Part shown: one piece after another, positions 53,303-63,680 of the stretch | Numbering within the stretch: position 1 is the stretch's first letter | How the letters are laid out: every line of letters starts with the position of its first letter | NCBI RefSeq assembly: GCF_023634655.1 | Contig: NZ_JAMKMS010000009.1 | Span: 62,001-126,000, forward strand | DNA from: Vibrio methylphosphonaticus | GTDB lineage: Bacteria; Pseudomonadota; Gammaproteobacteria; Enterobacterales; Vibrionaceae | Reading direction: 5' to 3' | Length of the DNA: 64,000 nt | Notes under the pieces: model-generated | Seen by the model: only the letters and a program-made list of their open reading frames with translations | What the model was told of the DNA's origin: nothing | Databases searched by the model: none | Position numbers and translations under genes: made by a program

Positions 53303-54098
53303 TCCTGTCGTCAGTATTGTTATACCTATGTACAACGCCGAAAGTTATATCCGTGAGACTTTGAGTTCGATAGCAAGCCAGACTTATGTTCATTATGAAG
53401 TAATTGTTGTAGATAATGCATCAACGGATAACAGTATTGCTATTGTTAATGAGTTCTGTAGTCAGTTCCCTGAGTTTAATGTACTCAAGAGAAAGATAAA
53501 CTCTGGTGGCCCCGCTGCCCCACGTAATGACGGTATTGAACAAGCAAATGGCGAGCTCATCGCTTTTGTCGATGCGGATGATGTTTGGGAGTCTTCTAAA
53601 CTGGAAGAGCAAGTGACGTGTTATGTTGAGCATGGCGCAAACTTTATTTGCACCAATTCTCGCTATATCGATGAGCAATCTGAATTCCTTAGTAAGGCGA
53701 GTCGTCAGAAGCCCAAAAAGAATCGTTCCTACGGATTAAAGGCGCTTTTGTTTCGAAATACAATCACGACTTCATCTGTTGTTGTTTCTAAAGAACTTTT
53801 AGGTAGCTCTCGCTTTAACGAAAGCAAAGAAATGAATACGTGTGAAGATTATCTGCTTTGGCTAACGGTAATGAACAAAGAAGCGAGTCATTTGATGCAT
53901 CTCGGGTCTTCTTTAGTTAGATATCGTGTAATGGCAAATTCTTTAGGACAACATGCCGGGAAAAGAGCGTTTGCTTTGAGGTCACTAATGGCGACCAGTC
54001 AATTTTTGATAGAGTCGAAAAAGGAAAAATATATCTACATTACTCTTTTTTCAAATATTCTAAGATTTGCTCGATTGAGATTACTAGGAATTAAGTGA
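53292..54098 (+). CDS. Family 2 glycosyltransferase
   Basis: 268 residues: VVSIVIPMYNAESYIRETLS, VVDNASTDNSIAIV, and AFVDADDVWESSK (DXD). An inverting GT-A enzyme that elongates the repeat unit. It overlaps the preceding gene by 11 bases, so it is coupled to the CDP-sugar genes and may use that donor. Confidence 0.88.
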   Translation: MRTNPVVSIVIPMYNAESYIRETLSSIASQTYVHYEVIVVDNASTDNSIAIVNEFCSQFPEFNVLKRKINSGGPAAPRNDGIEQANGELIAFVDADDVWESSKLEEQVTCYVEHGANFICTNSRYIDEQSEFLSKASRQKPKKNRSYGLKALLFRNTITTSSVVVSKELLGSSRFNESKEMNTCEDYLLWLTVMNKEASHLMHLGSSLVRYRVMANSLGQHAGKRAFALRSLMATSQFLIESKKEKYIYITLFSNILRFARLRLLGIK

Positions 54099-54131
54099 TA
54101 ATCAATATCATACAGAGAAGGTTAATTTAAT

Positions 54132-55262
54132 TTGAACGTCGTATATATTGTGAACGTCTCTTGGTTTTTCCATTCCCACTTTATCCGCTTGGCAAAACAC
54201 AATTTAGAGAAAGGCTATACGGTCCACATCATTACCGGTGATGAAGAAAAGCGCGAAGAATATGAAGCGCTAGGTTTTCATTATCACAACTATGGTGTGA
54301 CTCGTGACGGTACTAATCCAATTAACGAGCTCAAAGTTATATGGACGTTATTTAAGCTGTTGAAGAAAATTAAGCCTGAATTTCTTCATGCGTTCACAAT
54401 AAAGCCAGTGCTGTATAGCGGATTTATAACGAAGATCTTTAAAAGTATTCGACCACGTCGATCTGTATTTTCGATTACTGGACTTGGTTCGCTGTCTCTC
54501 GCTGAAACCCCAAAAGCTCGTCTATTATGGCGTGTCGTTGAGTCGATTTATCGGTTTGTTCTTTCACAGCGTCAAGCTACTGTCGTATTTGAGAATGATG
54601 ATGATCGCGCTCTATTTGTTAATGATGACATTGTACCTGAATCGCGTGCAGCACTGGTTAACGGGGCCGGTATTGACACCCAATACTTTGTTCCTGCTGA
54701 TGCTAAAAATGAGAAACCCGTTGTCGTCTTTTTAGCTAGAATGCTCAAAGATAAAGGGGCTCGAGAGTTTATTGAAGCAGCTCGATTATTGAAAGAGCGT
54801 CAAGTTGATGTACTGCTACGTATGGTGGGTGGTGTTGACGATGAAAATATTTCCTCACTTAAGGAGTCTGAGCTTATTGCTGCGCATGACGCTGGTTTAA
54901 TTGAATTTCTTGGGCATCGAACAGATATAAAAAATATCTATCAAGCTGCAGATATCGCTTGTTTGCCATCTTACCGAGAGGGACTGCCAAAATCGCTCAT
55001 TGAGGCTGCATCATGTGGCTTAGCGATCATCACCAGTGATACACCAGGATGTCGGCAGTTGATTGACAGTGGAGAACCAAATGGTTTACTCGTGCCTGTC
55101 AAAGATTCCCGTGCGCTTGCTGATGCTATCCAGCAACTAGCTGAAGACCGCGCGTTAAGAAGCCTGTATGGGAAACGTAGTCGTATCATGGCCCAGGCGA
55201 AATTTGATTATAACAGTGTACTTGCATCATTTGATGTCATTTACGAAGAACCTAGAGACTAA
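54132..55262 (+). CDS. Family 4 glycosyltransferase
   Basis: 376 residues with a GT-B fold: MNVVYIVNVSWFFHSHFIRL, SITGLGSLSL, and the retaining-GT signature YREGLPKSLIEAASCGLAII (about 281-300, E-x7-E). Typical of second-sugar transferases that act on undecaprenyl-linked HexNAc or QuiNAc acceptors. TTG start with AGAAGG upstream. Confidence 0.88.
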   Translation: MNVVYIVNVSWFFHSHFIRLAKHNLEKGYTVHIITGDEEKREEYEALGFHYHNYGVTRDGTNPINELKVIWTLFKLLKKIKPEFLHAFTIKPVLYSGFITKIFKSIRPRRSVFSITGLGSLSLAETPKARLLWRVVESIYRFVLSQRQATVVFENDDDRALFVNDDIVPESRAALVNGAGIDTQYFVPADAKNEKPVVVFLARMLKDKGAREFIEAARLLKERQVDVLLRMVGGVDDENISSLKESELIAAHDAGLIEFLGHRTDIKNIYQAADIACLPSYREGLPKSLIEAASCGLAIITSDTPGCRQLIDSGEPNGLLVPVKDSRALADAIQQLAEDRALRSLYGKRSRIMAQAKFDYNSVLASFDVIYEEPRD

Positions 55263-55270
55263 TAGCGAAT

Positions 55271-56203
55271 ATGATGAAAGTTTTTCTTACTGGTTCAAGT
55301 GGCTTTGTTGGTCACCATATTCTTTCTGCATTTAGCCTTAAGCATGAGGTAACCTGCTTTGGTCGTCAGCGCCCAATCGATTGGCAAGGGAAATATGTAA
55401 AAGGACAGCTGCAAGATATTGAAACGGAAAAATTGGAACTTGCTAACGTTGATGTTGTTGTTCATAGCGCCGCACGCGCTCATGTCATGCAAGACAATTC
55501 CAGTAACCCATTGGATGAATACCGAAAGATTAATACCGTTGGCACGCTTGAGCTTGCTCAACAAGCCGCTTCTCAGGGTGTAAAACGTTTTATTTTCATT
55601 AGTTCGATAAAAGTGAGCGGTGAAGCCACCACGTCAGAGGCTTTTACTGCTGATGGTGCTCGAGCACCACAAGATGATTACGGATTATCAAAATCAGAAG
55701 CGGAAACACAGCTTTTAGAGCTGGGAGACCAAACTGGCATGGAGATTGTGATCATTCGTCCTCCCTTAGTTTATGGACCTGGAGTGAAGGCTAACTTTGC
55801 TTCGCTATATAAGATCGCAGGGAAAGGCTGGCCGTTACCTTTTGGTTGTGTGACCGAAAATCGTCGTAGTTTAGTGTCTATATACAATTTATTGAGCCTT
55901 ATTGAAGTCTGTCTTGAGCACCCTAATGCAGCTAACCAAGTTTTCTTAGTCTCCGATGGGCAAGACGTATCGACTCGTACACTGATTGAGCTACTTGCGA
56001 GTGCTCAAGGCCGTAAGGTTTTGATGCTTCCAGTGCCAATGAGTTTATTTAAATTAGTAGGGAAATTAACAGGAAAGTCAGCGATAATTGAGCGGCTTGC
56101 AGGCTCGTTACAAGTTGATATTCATAAAAATGAACGTATGTTAGACTGGACGCCTCCTTTTTCGATGGAGCAAAGCCTTGCTCTAATGAGTAAGAGCCTT
56201 TAA
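55271..56203 (+). CDS. NAD-dependent epimerase/dehydratase (WbpV/GalE-like)
   Basis: 310 residues: VFLTGSSGFVGHHILSAF, FISSIKVSGE, and YGLSKSEAETQLLEL (Tyr-x3-Lys). Together with the sugar transferase and the WbpM-type protein downstream, this is the usual UDP-QuiNAc/FucNAc initiating module: WbpM makes UDP-4-keto-6-deoxy-GlcNAc, this protein reduces it, and the transferase loads it on undecaprenyl phosphate. Confidence 0.85.
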   Translation: MMKVFLTGSSGFVGHHILSAFSLKHEVTCFGRQRPIDWQGKYVKGQLQDIETEKLELANVDVVVHSAARAHVMQDNSSNPLDEYRKINTVGTLELAQQAASQGVKRFIFISSIKVSGEATTSEAFTADGARAPQDDYGLSKSEAETQLLELGDQTGMEIVIIRPPLVYGPGVKANFASLYKIAGKGWPLPFGCVTENRRSLVSIYNLLSLIEVCLEHPNAANQVFLVSDGQDVSTRTLIELLASAQGRKVLMLPVPMSLFKLVGKLTGKSAIIERLAGSLQVDIHKNERMLDWTPPFSMEQSLALMSKSL

Positions 56204-56234
56204 TGATTACGCACACAATTTTTGCGAGAAAGTG

Positions 56235-56786
56235 ATGTTACGTCTTTTAGATTTTTTAATCGCGTTTTTTGGGTTGGTATTTTTATGGCCAATCTTGGTG
56301 ATTGTTACGATAGTTGGTTTCTTTGATACAGGATCGCCAATTTTTATCCAAGAACGTGTAGGTAGAAACAAAAGGCCCTTTAATCTTATTAAATTTCGTA
56401 CGATGTCGATGGAAACAGAATCTGTTGCGAGTCACTTAGCAAGCCGTAGCTCGATTACTAAGCTAGGTGCATTTTTGCGTAAAACCAAAATTGATGAACT
56501 GCCTCAGCTAATCAATGTCGTGAAAGGTGAGATGAGTTTAGTCGGCCCACGTCCAAATTTGTTCAATCAAGAAGAACTCATCTTAGCACGAGATGCTTTG
56601 GGTGTTTATGGAGTATTACCGGGTGTGACTGGATTGGCGCAAGTGAGCAACATTGATATGTCGACGCCAGAATTGCTAGCTAAAACGGATAAAAAAATGA
56701 TTGATACTTTAACGTTATCCCATTATTTCCGTTATATATTGGCAACGGCAACAGGTAAAGGCATGGGCGACCGCGTTTCTAAGTAG
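56235..56786 (+). CDS. Initiating sugar transferase (undecaprenyl-phosphate sugar phosphotransferase, PglC-like)
   Basis: 183 residues with one N-terminal membrane segment (LLDFLIAFFGLVFLWPILV), then the polyprenyl-transferase core: VGRNKRPFNLIKFRTMSMET, RKTKIDELPQLINVVKGEM, SLVGPRP. By family it starts the repeat unit by linking a sugar-1-phosphate to undecaprenyl phosphate. ATG at 56235 with GAGAAAG upstream (GTG at 56232 is an alternative). It makes the two WecA-like genes at 18-20 kb redundant for this glycan. Confidence 0.9.
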   Translation: MLRLLDFLIAFFGLVFLWPILVIVTIVGFFDTGSPIFIQERVGRNKRPFNLIKFRTMSMETESVASHLASRSSITKLGAFLRKTKIDELPQLINVVKGEMSLVGPRPNLFNQEELILARDALGVYGVLPGVTGLAQVSNIDMSTPELLAKTDKKMIDTLTLSHYFRYILATATGKGMGDRVSK

Positions 56787-56825
56787 ACCATACTTTTGGT
56801 TATACACTTATAGTAAGGAGCCTCA

Positions 56826-58727
56826 GTGCTTTCTCTTAACCCAATATGGGCGATGCCAAGGCCATTAAAAAGAGCCGTGAGTGTTGCCTTTGATTTATTG
56901 TTTATTTCCCTCTCCTTTTGGGGTGCATTCTATGCCCGTATGGGCTATCTCGATGAGTTTTGGTTTGATGTAGACTATTGGTTTGTCTTAGCTGCCGTGT
57001 CTGGTGTGACGGTGCTAACGTTTATTAATACAGGTTTGTATCGCGCGGTTTTGCGATACTTGAGTTTACACGCTGTCATTACCATTGCATTTGGTGCCAT
57101 CATTTCATCGCTGTCAATTGTCCTTTTTTCCCATTATTTTCAGGCTTTTTTGCCTCGTTCTGTGCCTATTATTTATGTGACTTTTTTAGTGTTATTAAGT
57201 GGCGGAGCTCGATTACTGGTTCGAATGTTGGTTTCTGATTTGATTGTTAGAGGACGAACACCTGTTCTTATCTACGGAGCAGGAAGTGCTGGAAGGCAGC
57301 TGTATAATTTGATTTCACAGGGCGAAGAGTATCGCGTTGTCGCCTTTATCGATGATGACCGAAAAATACACAAGACCACTATCCAAGGCGTCACAGTATT
57401 TCGGAAAAAGTATTTAAGTAAGCTTATTAGAAAAGAAAAAGTCGAAAAAGTACTATTGGCAATGCCAGCAGCTTCAAAAAATGAACGTAAACGTGTTATT
57501 GAAAGCGTATCCCAGTATCCAGTAGAAGTGATGACCATTCCTAACCTTACGGATATCGTTAATGGTGAATATCAAATTGACCAGCTTAAAGAAGTGGCGA
57601 TTGAAGATTTACTTGGACGAGATCCTGTTATACCAAATCAAGATCTCTTGGAAAAAAACAATAGAACCAAAGTGGTGATGGTGACGGGTGCTGGTGGTTC
57701 AATTGGCTCAGAGCTTTGCCGTCAGATCATCAAGCATCAACCTACGGCTTTGGTTTTATTTGAGTTGTCAGAGTACTCTTTATATCGTATCGATCGTGAA
57801 CTACGTGTGTTAGCACCACACATTGATATTGTGCCGATTCTCGGCAACGTACAAGATCAAGCTAGATTGGTTCGCGCCATGTCCGCGTATCAAGTTAAAA
57901 CGGTTTATCATGCGGCAGCCTATAAGCATGTTCCTTTGGTAGAATATAATGTTGCTGAAGGGATGCAGAATAATATTCTTGGCACTTATCGAACAGCGTT
58001 AGCTGCGATAGAAGCAGGCGTGGACTCTTTCGTATTGATTTCTACAGACAAAGCGGTTCGTCCGACTAACGTTATGGGGACGACTAAGCGCTTAGCTGAG
58101 TTAGGCCTTCAGTCATTGGCAAAAGAATATCAAAGTTCACATCATACGATTTTTTCAATGGTGCGTTTTGGTAATGTGCTTGGTTCATCTGGTTCTGTTA
58201 TCCCATTATTTAAGTCTCAAATAGCAGGGGGCGGGCCGGTTACGGTGACACATAAGGATATTATTCGATATTTTATGACGATCCCAGAAGCGGCACAGTT
58301 AGTAATTCAGGCTGGGGCGATGGGAACGGGTGGCGATGTATTTGTGCTTGATATGGGCGAGCCAGTTCGAATTTCTGACCTTGCCAAAAATCTGATTCAC
58401 TTATCTGGTCTGGAAGTCAAAGACGAGCAAAATCCGGATGGTGATATTGAGCTGATTTATTCAGGTTTGAGACCTGGAGAAAAACTGTTTGAAGAGCTAT
58501 TAATTGGCGATAATGTCGCCAAGACGAGCCATGACCGTATTATGATGGCGCATGAAATCTCGATGGATGCTCAGCAATACAAAGCGTTACTTGACGAAAT
58601 CCAGCAAGCCGCCGACAATTTTGACCAAGAAGCATTAAGACGCTTGATGTTGGAAGCTCCGACTGGGTTTGTACCAACAGATGGCATTGGTGATTTAGTT
58701 TGGAATCAAGCGAATCAAGCGAATTAA
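56826..58727 (+). CDS. WbpM/CapD-type nucleotide-sugar 4,6-dehydratase, membrane-bound
   Basis: 633 residues: four N-terminal membrane segments (about 16-120), a first Rossmann-like region (VLIYGAGSAGRQLY), then the dehydratase (VMVTGAGGSIGSELCRQI; STDKAVRPTNVMGTTKRLAE). Converts UDP-GlcNAc to the 4-keto-6-deoxy sugar for the initiating residue. GTG start with AAGGAG, second from last gene of the locus. Confidence 0.94.
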   Translation: MLSLNPIWAMPRPLKRAVSVAFDLLFISLSFWGAFYARMGYLDEFWFDVDYWFVLAAVSGVTVLTFINTGLYRAVLRYLSLHAVITIAFGAIISSLSIVLFSHYFQAFLPRSVPIIYVTFLVLLSGGARLLVRMLVSDLIVRGRTPVLIYGAGSAGRQLYNLISQGEEYRVVAFIDDDRKIHKTTIQGVTVFRKKYLSKLIRKEKVEKVLLAMPAASKNERKRVIESVSQYPVEVMTIPNLTDIVNGEYQIDQLKEVAIEDLLGRDPVIPNQDLLEKNNRTKVVMVTGAGGSIGSELCRQIIKHQPTALVLFELSEYSLYRIDRELRVLAPHIDIVPILGNVQDQARLVRAMSAYQVKTVYHAAAYKHVPLVEYNVAEGMQNNILGTYRTALAAIEAGVDSFVLISTDKAVRPTNVMGTTKRLAELGLQSLAKEYQSSHHTIFSMVRFGNVLGSSGSVIPLFKSQIAGGGPVTVTHKDIIRYFMTIPEAAQLVIQAGAMGTGGDVFVLDMGEPVRISDLAKNLIHLSGLEVKDEQNPDGDIELIYSGLRPGEKLFEELLIGDNVAKTSHDRIMMAHEISMDAQQYKALLDEIQQAADNFDQEALRRLMLEAPTGFVPTDGIGDLVWNQANQAN

Positions 58728-58774
58728 CTATAACTGGATTGAATGTAGTCCAAACCAATGTGTAAGATGAAACT

Positions 58775-59974
<1,200 letters not shown>

Positions 59975-59982
59975 TCTGATAC

Positions 59983-60018
59983 AAAAAACGAGAGCGATAG
60001 GCTCTCGTTTTTTTTGAT
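59983..60018 (+). terminator. Terminator of the polysaccharide operon
   Basis: AAAACGAGAGC and GCTCTCGTTTT with a GATAG loop, followed by a T run. It also suits leftward rraA transcripts. Confidence 0.9.
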
Positions 60019-60088
60019 TCAATTTTTGCCATCTCTGTGTTGGCACAGGGTTTGTTAAAGCGGATACCGCGCTTTGCGATTTACTCTT

Positions 60089-60595
60089 CTACGTCTTTTC
60101 GTCTATCTCTAAATTCACATCAAGCGGCTCTTGAGACAAGATGATGCCTGTATTATCTGCGTACACATAATCTTCTGGTAGGAAGGTTACCCCACCAAAG
60201 TTGACTGGTACGTCAACCTCGCCAATTTCGCTCTGCGCCGCACCTACAGGGATAGAAGCCAATGCTTGCATGCCAAGGTTCATCTCTTCAAGTTCATCGA
60301 CTTCACGGACGCAGCCATAGACGATGATGCCTTCCCACTCGTTATCTTCCGCCAGCGCTGCAATTTCTGCATCAATGAGTGCTTTACGCAGTGAACCACC
60401 GCCATCGATTAATAGGATTCGACCTACGCCATCTTGCTCTAGGATGTCGCGGATCACGCCGTTATCCTCAAAACATTTTACCGACGTTACTTGACCAGCA
60501 AAGGAGGCACGACCGCCAAAATTGCTGAACATAGGTTCGACCACGTCGACTTGGTCTAGGTAGATATCACATAGTGCTGAAGTACTGTATTCCAT
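60089..60595 (-). CDS. rraA: Regulator of RNase E activity A
   Basis: 168 residues with the RraA signature [17 protein letters not shown] (about 98-114) and [16 protein letters not shown]. RraA binds RNase E and restrains mRNA decay. Leftward, next to menA as in other Vibrionaceae. The length is close to the E. coli protein (161). Start at the ATG 60595 with no conflict. Confidence 0.94.
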   Translation of the reverse strand: MEYSTSALCDIYLDQVDVVEPMFSNFGGRASFAGQVTSVKCFEDNGVIRDILEQDGVGRILLIDGGGSLRKALIDAEIAALAEDNEWEGIIVYGCVREVDELEEMNLGMQALASIPVGAAQSEIGEVDVPVNFGGVTFLPEDYVYADNTGIILSQEPLDVNLEIDEKT

Positions 60596-60674
60596 GGCGA
60601 TTCTTCTGTTCAGTTAGCAAAGGGTATGTTTCGAGTATATCGGCTGACTAAGTCAATGCAATGACAAGGCGCAA

Positions 60675-61604
60675 TTAAGTCATCAGAGTTTGAGCTATAA
60701 CAATTCCAGAAAACAAGATATTAGTGACCAGTGAGCACTTTACGACGACGGGCATCATAGGGGCAATCTGAGCGGGCTCAGTTGCGCGCCATACGGCACT
60801 AGCATGACGTCCGACAACGATAGCGCTCAGCGCAAAGGGCAGAATCACCCAAAGCGGGGCAGAATGTGTGATGGACTGAGCGACTAAGTACCAAGCAAAG
60901 GCAATGAGGGCGCAGCTGAGCAGTAAGGTATGGTAGCACTTGGCTCGTTGCGCACCCAAACGAACAGCAACGGTGCGCTTCCCACAAGCGTTATCATTGT
61001 CTATATCGCGCATATTATTGACATTTAACACTGCGACCGCGAGCAATCCACAACCAATGGCTGGCAGCGCTAGTAATGAGTCGATGTGGCCGGTGTGCAG
61101 AAAATAAGTACCAGAAACGCCAAGTAAGCCAAAAAAGATGAAAACAGAGATGTCTCCAAGGCCGACATACCCGTAGGGCTTATTGCCCACCGTATAAGCA
61201 ATGGCAGCAATGATGGCCAGTACGCCAAGAGCGATAAAGGCGAGAATGTTTTGCAGTGAATCTAAGGCGTGAAAGATGAGCCCAAGACCGGCGAATACCG
61301 TGAGCACAATATTAAAGAGGATGGCTTTTTTCATCTCTTGCTGCGTCACTTCGCCAGATTGAATCGCGCGCATCGGGCCTAAGCGGTTTTCGTTGTCTGT
61401 CCCTTTAACGGCGTCGCCATAGTCGTTGGCTAAGTTCGACAATATTTGTAACAAGGTGGCGGTGACGAGCGCGAGTAAGGCGACACTCCAAGACATTCCC
61501 TCTGTTGAAAATGCGAGTGCACTTCCTGTAATAATCGAGACGAGTGCAAGCGGTAAAGTTTTTGGTCTGGCGGCATCAAGCCAGATACGGATGGAGTGAT
61601 TCAT
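60675..61604 (-). CDS. menA: 1,4-dihydroxy-2-naphthoate polyprenyltransferase
   Basis: 309 residues with eight to nine membrane segments. The Asp-rich sites NLANDYGDAVKGTDNEN (about 61-77, first) and MRDIDNDNACGKRTVAV (about 197-213, second) bind the prenyl diphosphate. Makes demethylmenaquinone. Leftward, in the conserved order hslU-menA-rraA. The gene begins MNHSIRIWLDAARPKTLPLA. Confidence 0.95.
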   Translation of the reverse strand: MNHSIRIWLDAARPKTLPLALVSIITGSALAFSTEGMSWSVALLALVTATLLQILSNLANDYGDAVKGTDNENRLGPMRAIQSGEVTQQEMKKAILFNIVLTVFAGLGLIFHALDSLQNILAFIALGVLAIIAAIAYTVGNKPYGYVGLGDISVFIFFGLLGVSGTYFLHTGHIDSLLALPAIGCGLLAVAVLNVNNMRDIDNDNACGKRTVAVRLGAQRAKCYHTLLLSCALIAFAWYLVAQSITHSAPLWVILPFALSAIVVGRHASAVWRATEPAQIAPMMPVVVKCSLVTNILFSGIVIAQTLMT

Positions 61605-61801
61605 GGTCGGCTTATCAATTAACAGTTTGGCTTAGTATAGGGGAAAAAACGCTGTGTCATAAGTGCATATAAAAAATGAGGTTTTAGTATGAAGATAGTA
61701 TGGTTTTGATTGTGGCGTGAACTGCATTGGAATTTTATGGCGTGAATAGGGTTAGCATGGTGTTGATTAAGCACTATCAGCGACGTAAGGGAAGACAAAT
61801 A

Positions 61802-62089
61802 ATGAAAGAACCGTGCGTATATATCACAACGTCAAAAGCACGCAGTGTCATTTATATCGGTGTAACATCCGATCTACAGCAAAGAATGTGGAAACATAAA
61901 AATGGTGTTACAGGTGGTTTTGTTAAAAAGTACAACGTGAATCAGCTAGTTCATTACGAGCGCTTTGAGAGCATGGAGGAAGCTCTTTCTAGAGAGAAGC
62001 AATTAGAACACTGGGAGCAAGCCTGGAAGAATCAACTTGTTACGAGTCATAACCCCTACTGGAGGGACTTGAGTCAAGATTTGTGGTGA
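61802..62089 (+). CDS. GIY-YIG nuclease-superfamily protein
   Basis: 95 residues from an ATG at 61802, preceded by GGGAAG (8 bases). YITTSKARSVIYIGVTSDLQ gives the GIY...YIG-like halves (Y-I-T, YIG), followed by QRMWKHKNG and the conserved Glu in ALSREKQLEHWEQAWK. These are small UPF0213/YhbQ-like domain proteins, perhaps DNA structure-specific endonucleases. An upstream ATG at 61727 has no ribosome site. Function in the cell unknown. Confidence 0.85.
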   Translation: MKEPCVYITTSKARSVIYIGVTSDLQQRMWKHKNGVTGGFVKKYNVNQLVHYERFESMEEALSREKQLEHWEQAWKNQLVTSHNPYWRDLSQDLW

Positions 62090-62300
62090 TGGAGCCTCTG
62101 CACACAACCCTATCGTTTGGGGTGAGTCACTTGCGGTAGGAGATTGCTTTCTTCAAGGGGATGACGGTAGTGGTTGGGTTTTAGTAATGGTTAGGGCAAC
62201 GGTATTTGCAATAATTACGCTAGGTGCAATAACTACGCTAGTTGCAATAACTACGGTAGTTGCAGGCACTACCGTAGTTATTGCCGTGTTTCGCTATTGT
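62090..62300. other. Intergenic repeat array between the GIY-YIG gene and hslU
   Basis: 210 bp holding three 18-bp units (62208-62225, 62226-62243, 62244-62261; GCAATAACTACG.TAGTT) and a hairpin. The repeat is in frame with a short open frame starting at 62188 that runs into hslU antisense, but that frame is likely a by-product. Confidence 0.6.
62244..62284. repeat. 17-bp perfect stem with 7-base loop after hslU
   Basis: GCAATAACTACGGTAGT and ACTACCGTAGTTATTGC form the stem around TGCAGGC. The left arm is the third 18-bp unit. It lacks a T-tract, so it is not a standard terminator, though it lies 17 bp past the hslU stop and could protect RNA ends. Confidence 0.85.
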
Positions 62301-63635
62301 CTAAAGAATGAATCGACTCAAATCTTCATCATCAACAAATTCACCAAGGCGTGAGGTGACGTAGGCAGAGTCAATGACTAAGTTTACGCCAGATTTTTCT
62401 GTCGCATCGAATGAAATCTCATCCATCAAGCGCTCCATGACCGTATGCAGTCGACGAGCACCAATGTTTTCTGTTGTTTCATTGACCTTCCATGCCGCGT
62501 CGGCAATTTGTTGGATGCCGTCTTCGGTGAAAGAGACGTCGACGTTTTCCGTCTTCATTAGCGCAGTGTATTGCTCTGTTAACGATGCTTTTGGCTCGGT
62601 AAGGATACGCTTAAAGTCGTTGCTGCTTAGTGCTTCAAGCTCAACTCGAATTGGCAATCGGCCTTGTAGCTCAGGGATCAGGTCTGATGGCTTAGCCACT
62701 TGGAAGGCTCCCGAGGTAATGAAAAGGATGTGGTCCGTTTTCACCATGCCGTGTTTTGTTGACACGGTACTGCCTTCGATCAATGGAAGCAGATCACGTT
62801 GTACCCCTTCACGTGATACGTCAGGACCGGAAGCTTCGCCGCGCTTACAGATTTTGTCGATCTCATCGATGAAGACAATACCGTTGTTTTCAACGTTGTA
62901 GATGGATTGTTCTTTCAGCTCTTCTTGGTTCACTAGCTTTGCAGCTTCTTCTTCAGTTAGGGCTTTAAAGGCATCTTTGATTTTTAGCTTACGCTTTTTC
63001 GTGGTGTCGCCACCTAGGTTTTGGAACATGCTCTGTAGCTGGTTGGTCATTTCTTCCATACCAGGAGGTGCCATGATTTCCACGCCCATTTGTGATGCAG
63101 CGATATCTATTTCTATTTCTTTGTCGTCGAGCTTACCTTCGCGAAGTTTCTTACGGAACGTTTGGCGAGTATTGGAAGCCGTGTTGTCTTGTTGTTCATT
63201 CTGACCCCAAGCATCGCGTGCTGGTGGCAGTAGGGCGTCAAGAATACGCTCTTCGGCTTGCTCTTCAGCGCGGAACGTCACCTTTTCCATTGCCTGCTGA
63301 TGGGTCATTTTAATGGCCACATCGGTCAGATCACGAATGATGGTTTCGACTTCTTTGCCCACGTAACCCACTTCTGTGAATTTCGTTGCTTCTACTTTGA
63401 TAAAAGGCGCGTTGGCTAATTTTGCAAGACGGCGAGCAATTTCGGTTTTACCGACACCGGTAGGACCGATCATCAGAATGTTTTTTGGTGAAACTTCAAC
63501 GCGCAGACTTTCTTCAAGTTGCATACGACGCCAGCGATTACGCAGTGCAATGGCGACTGAACGCTTCGCATTATCTTGACCAATAATATGGCGGTTAAGT
63601 TCGTGAACAATTTCACGGGGGGTCATTTCAGACAT
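62301..63635 (-). CDS. hslU: ATP-dependent protease ATPase subunit HslU
   Basis: 444 residues: Walker A GPTGVGKT (57-64), Walker [12 protein letters not shown] (about 252-262), sensor region around [12 protein letters not shown] and a C-terminal [18 protein letters not shown]. It unfolds proteins and feeds them to HslV. The C-terminal tail DEDLSRFIL (last residues) inserts into HslV. The length matches the Vibrio proteins. The start lies 45 bases after the hslV stop. Confidence 0.97.
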   Translation of the reverse strand: MSEMTPREIVHELNRHIIGQDNAKRSVAIALRNRWRRMQLEESLRVEVSPKNILMIGPTGVGKTEIARRLAKLANAPFIKVEATKFTEVGYVGKEVETIIRDLTDVAIKMTHQQAMEKVTFRAEEQAEERILDALLPPARDAWGQNEQQDNTASNTRQTFRKKLREGKLDDKEIEIDIAASQMGVEIMAPPGMEEMTNQLQSMFQNLGGDTTKKRKLKIKDAFKALTEEEAAKLVNQEELKEQSIYNVENNGIVFIDEIDKICKRGEASGPDVSREGVQRDLLPLIEGSTVSTKHGMVKTDHILFITSGAFQVAKPSDLIPELQGRLPIRVELEALSSNDFKRILTEPKASLTEQYTALMKTENVDVSFTEDGIQQIADAAWKVNETTENIGARRLHTVMERLMDEISFDATEKSGVNLVIDSAYVTSRLGEFVDDEDLSRFIL

Positions 63636-63680
63636 TATTATTCCTTACAAATTTTGGACACTATTCTTGTTTTTATGGCG

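Noticed and set aside
62188..62355. 55-codon hydrophobic small protein (AITTLV repeats)
   Set aside because: The frame arises because the 18-bp repeat is a multiple of three, it has no ribosome site, and it runs antisense into hslU.
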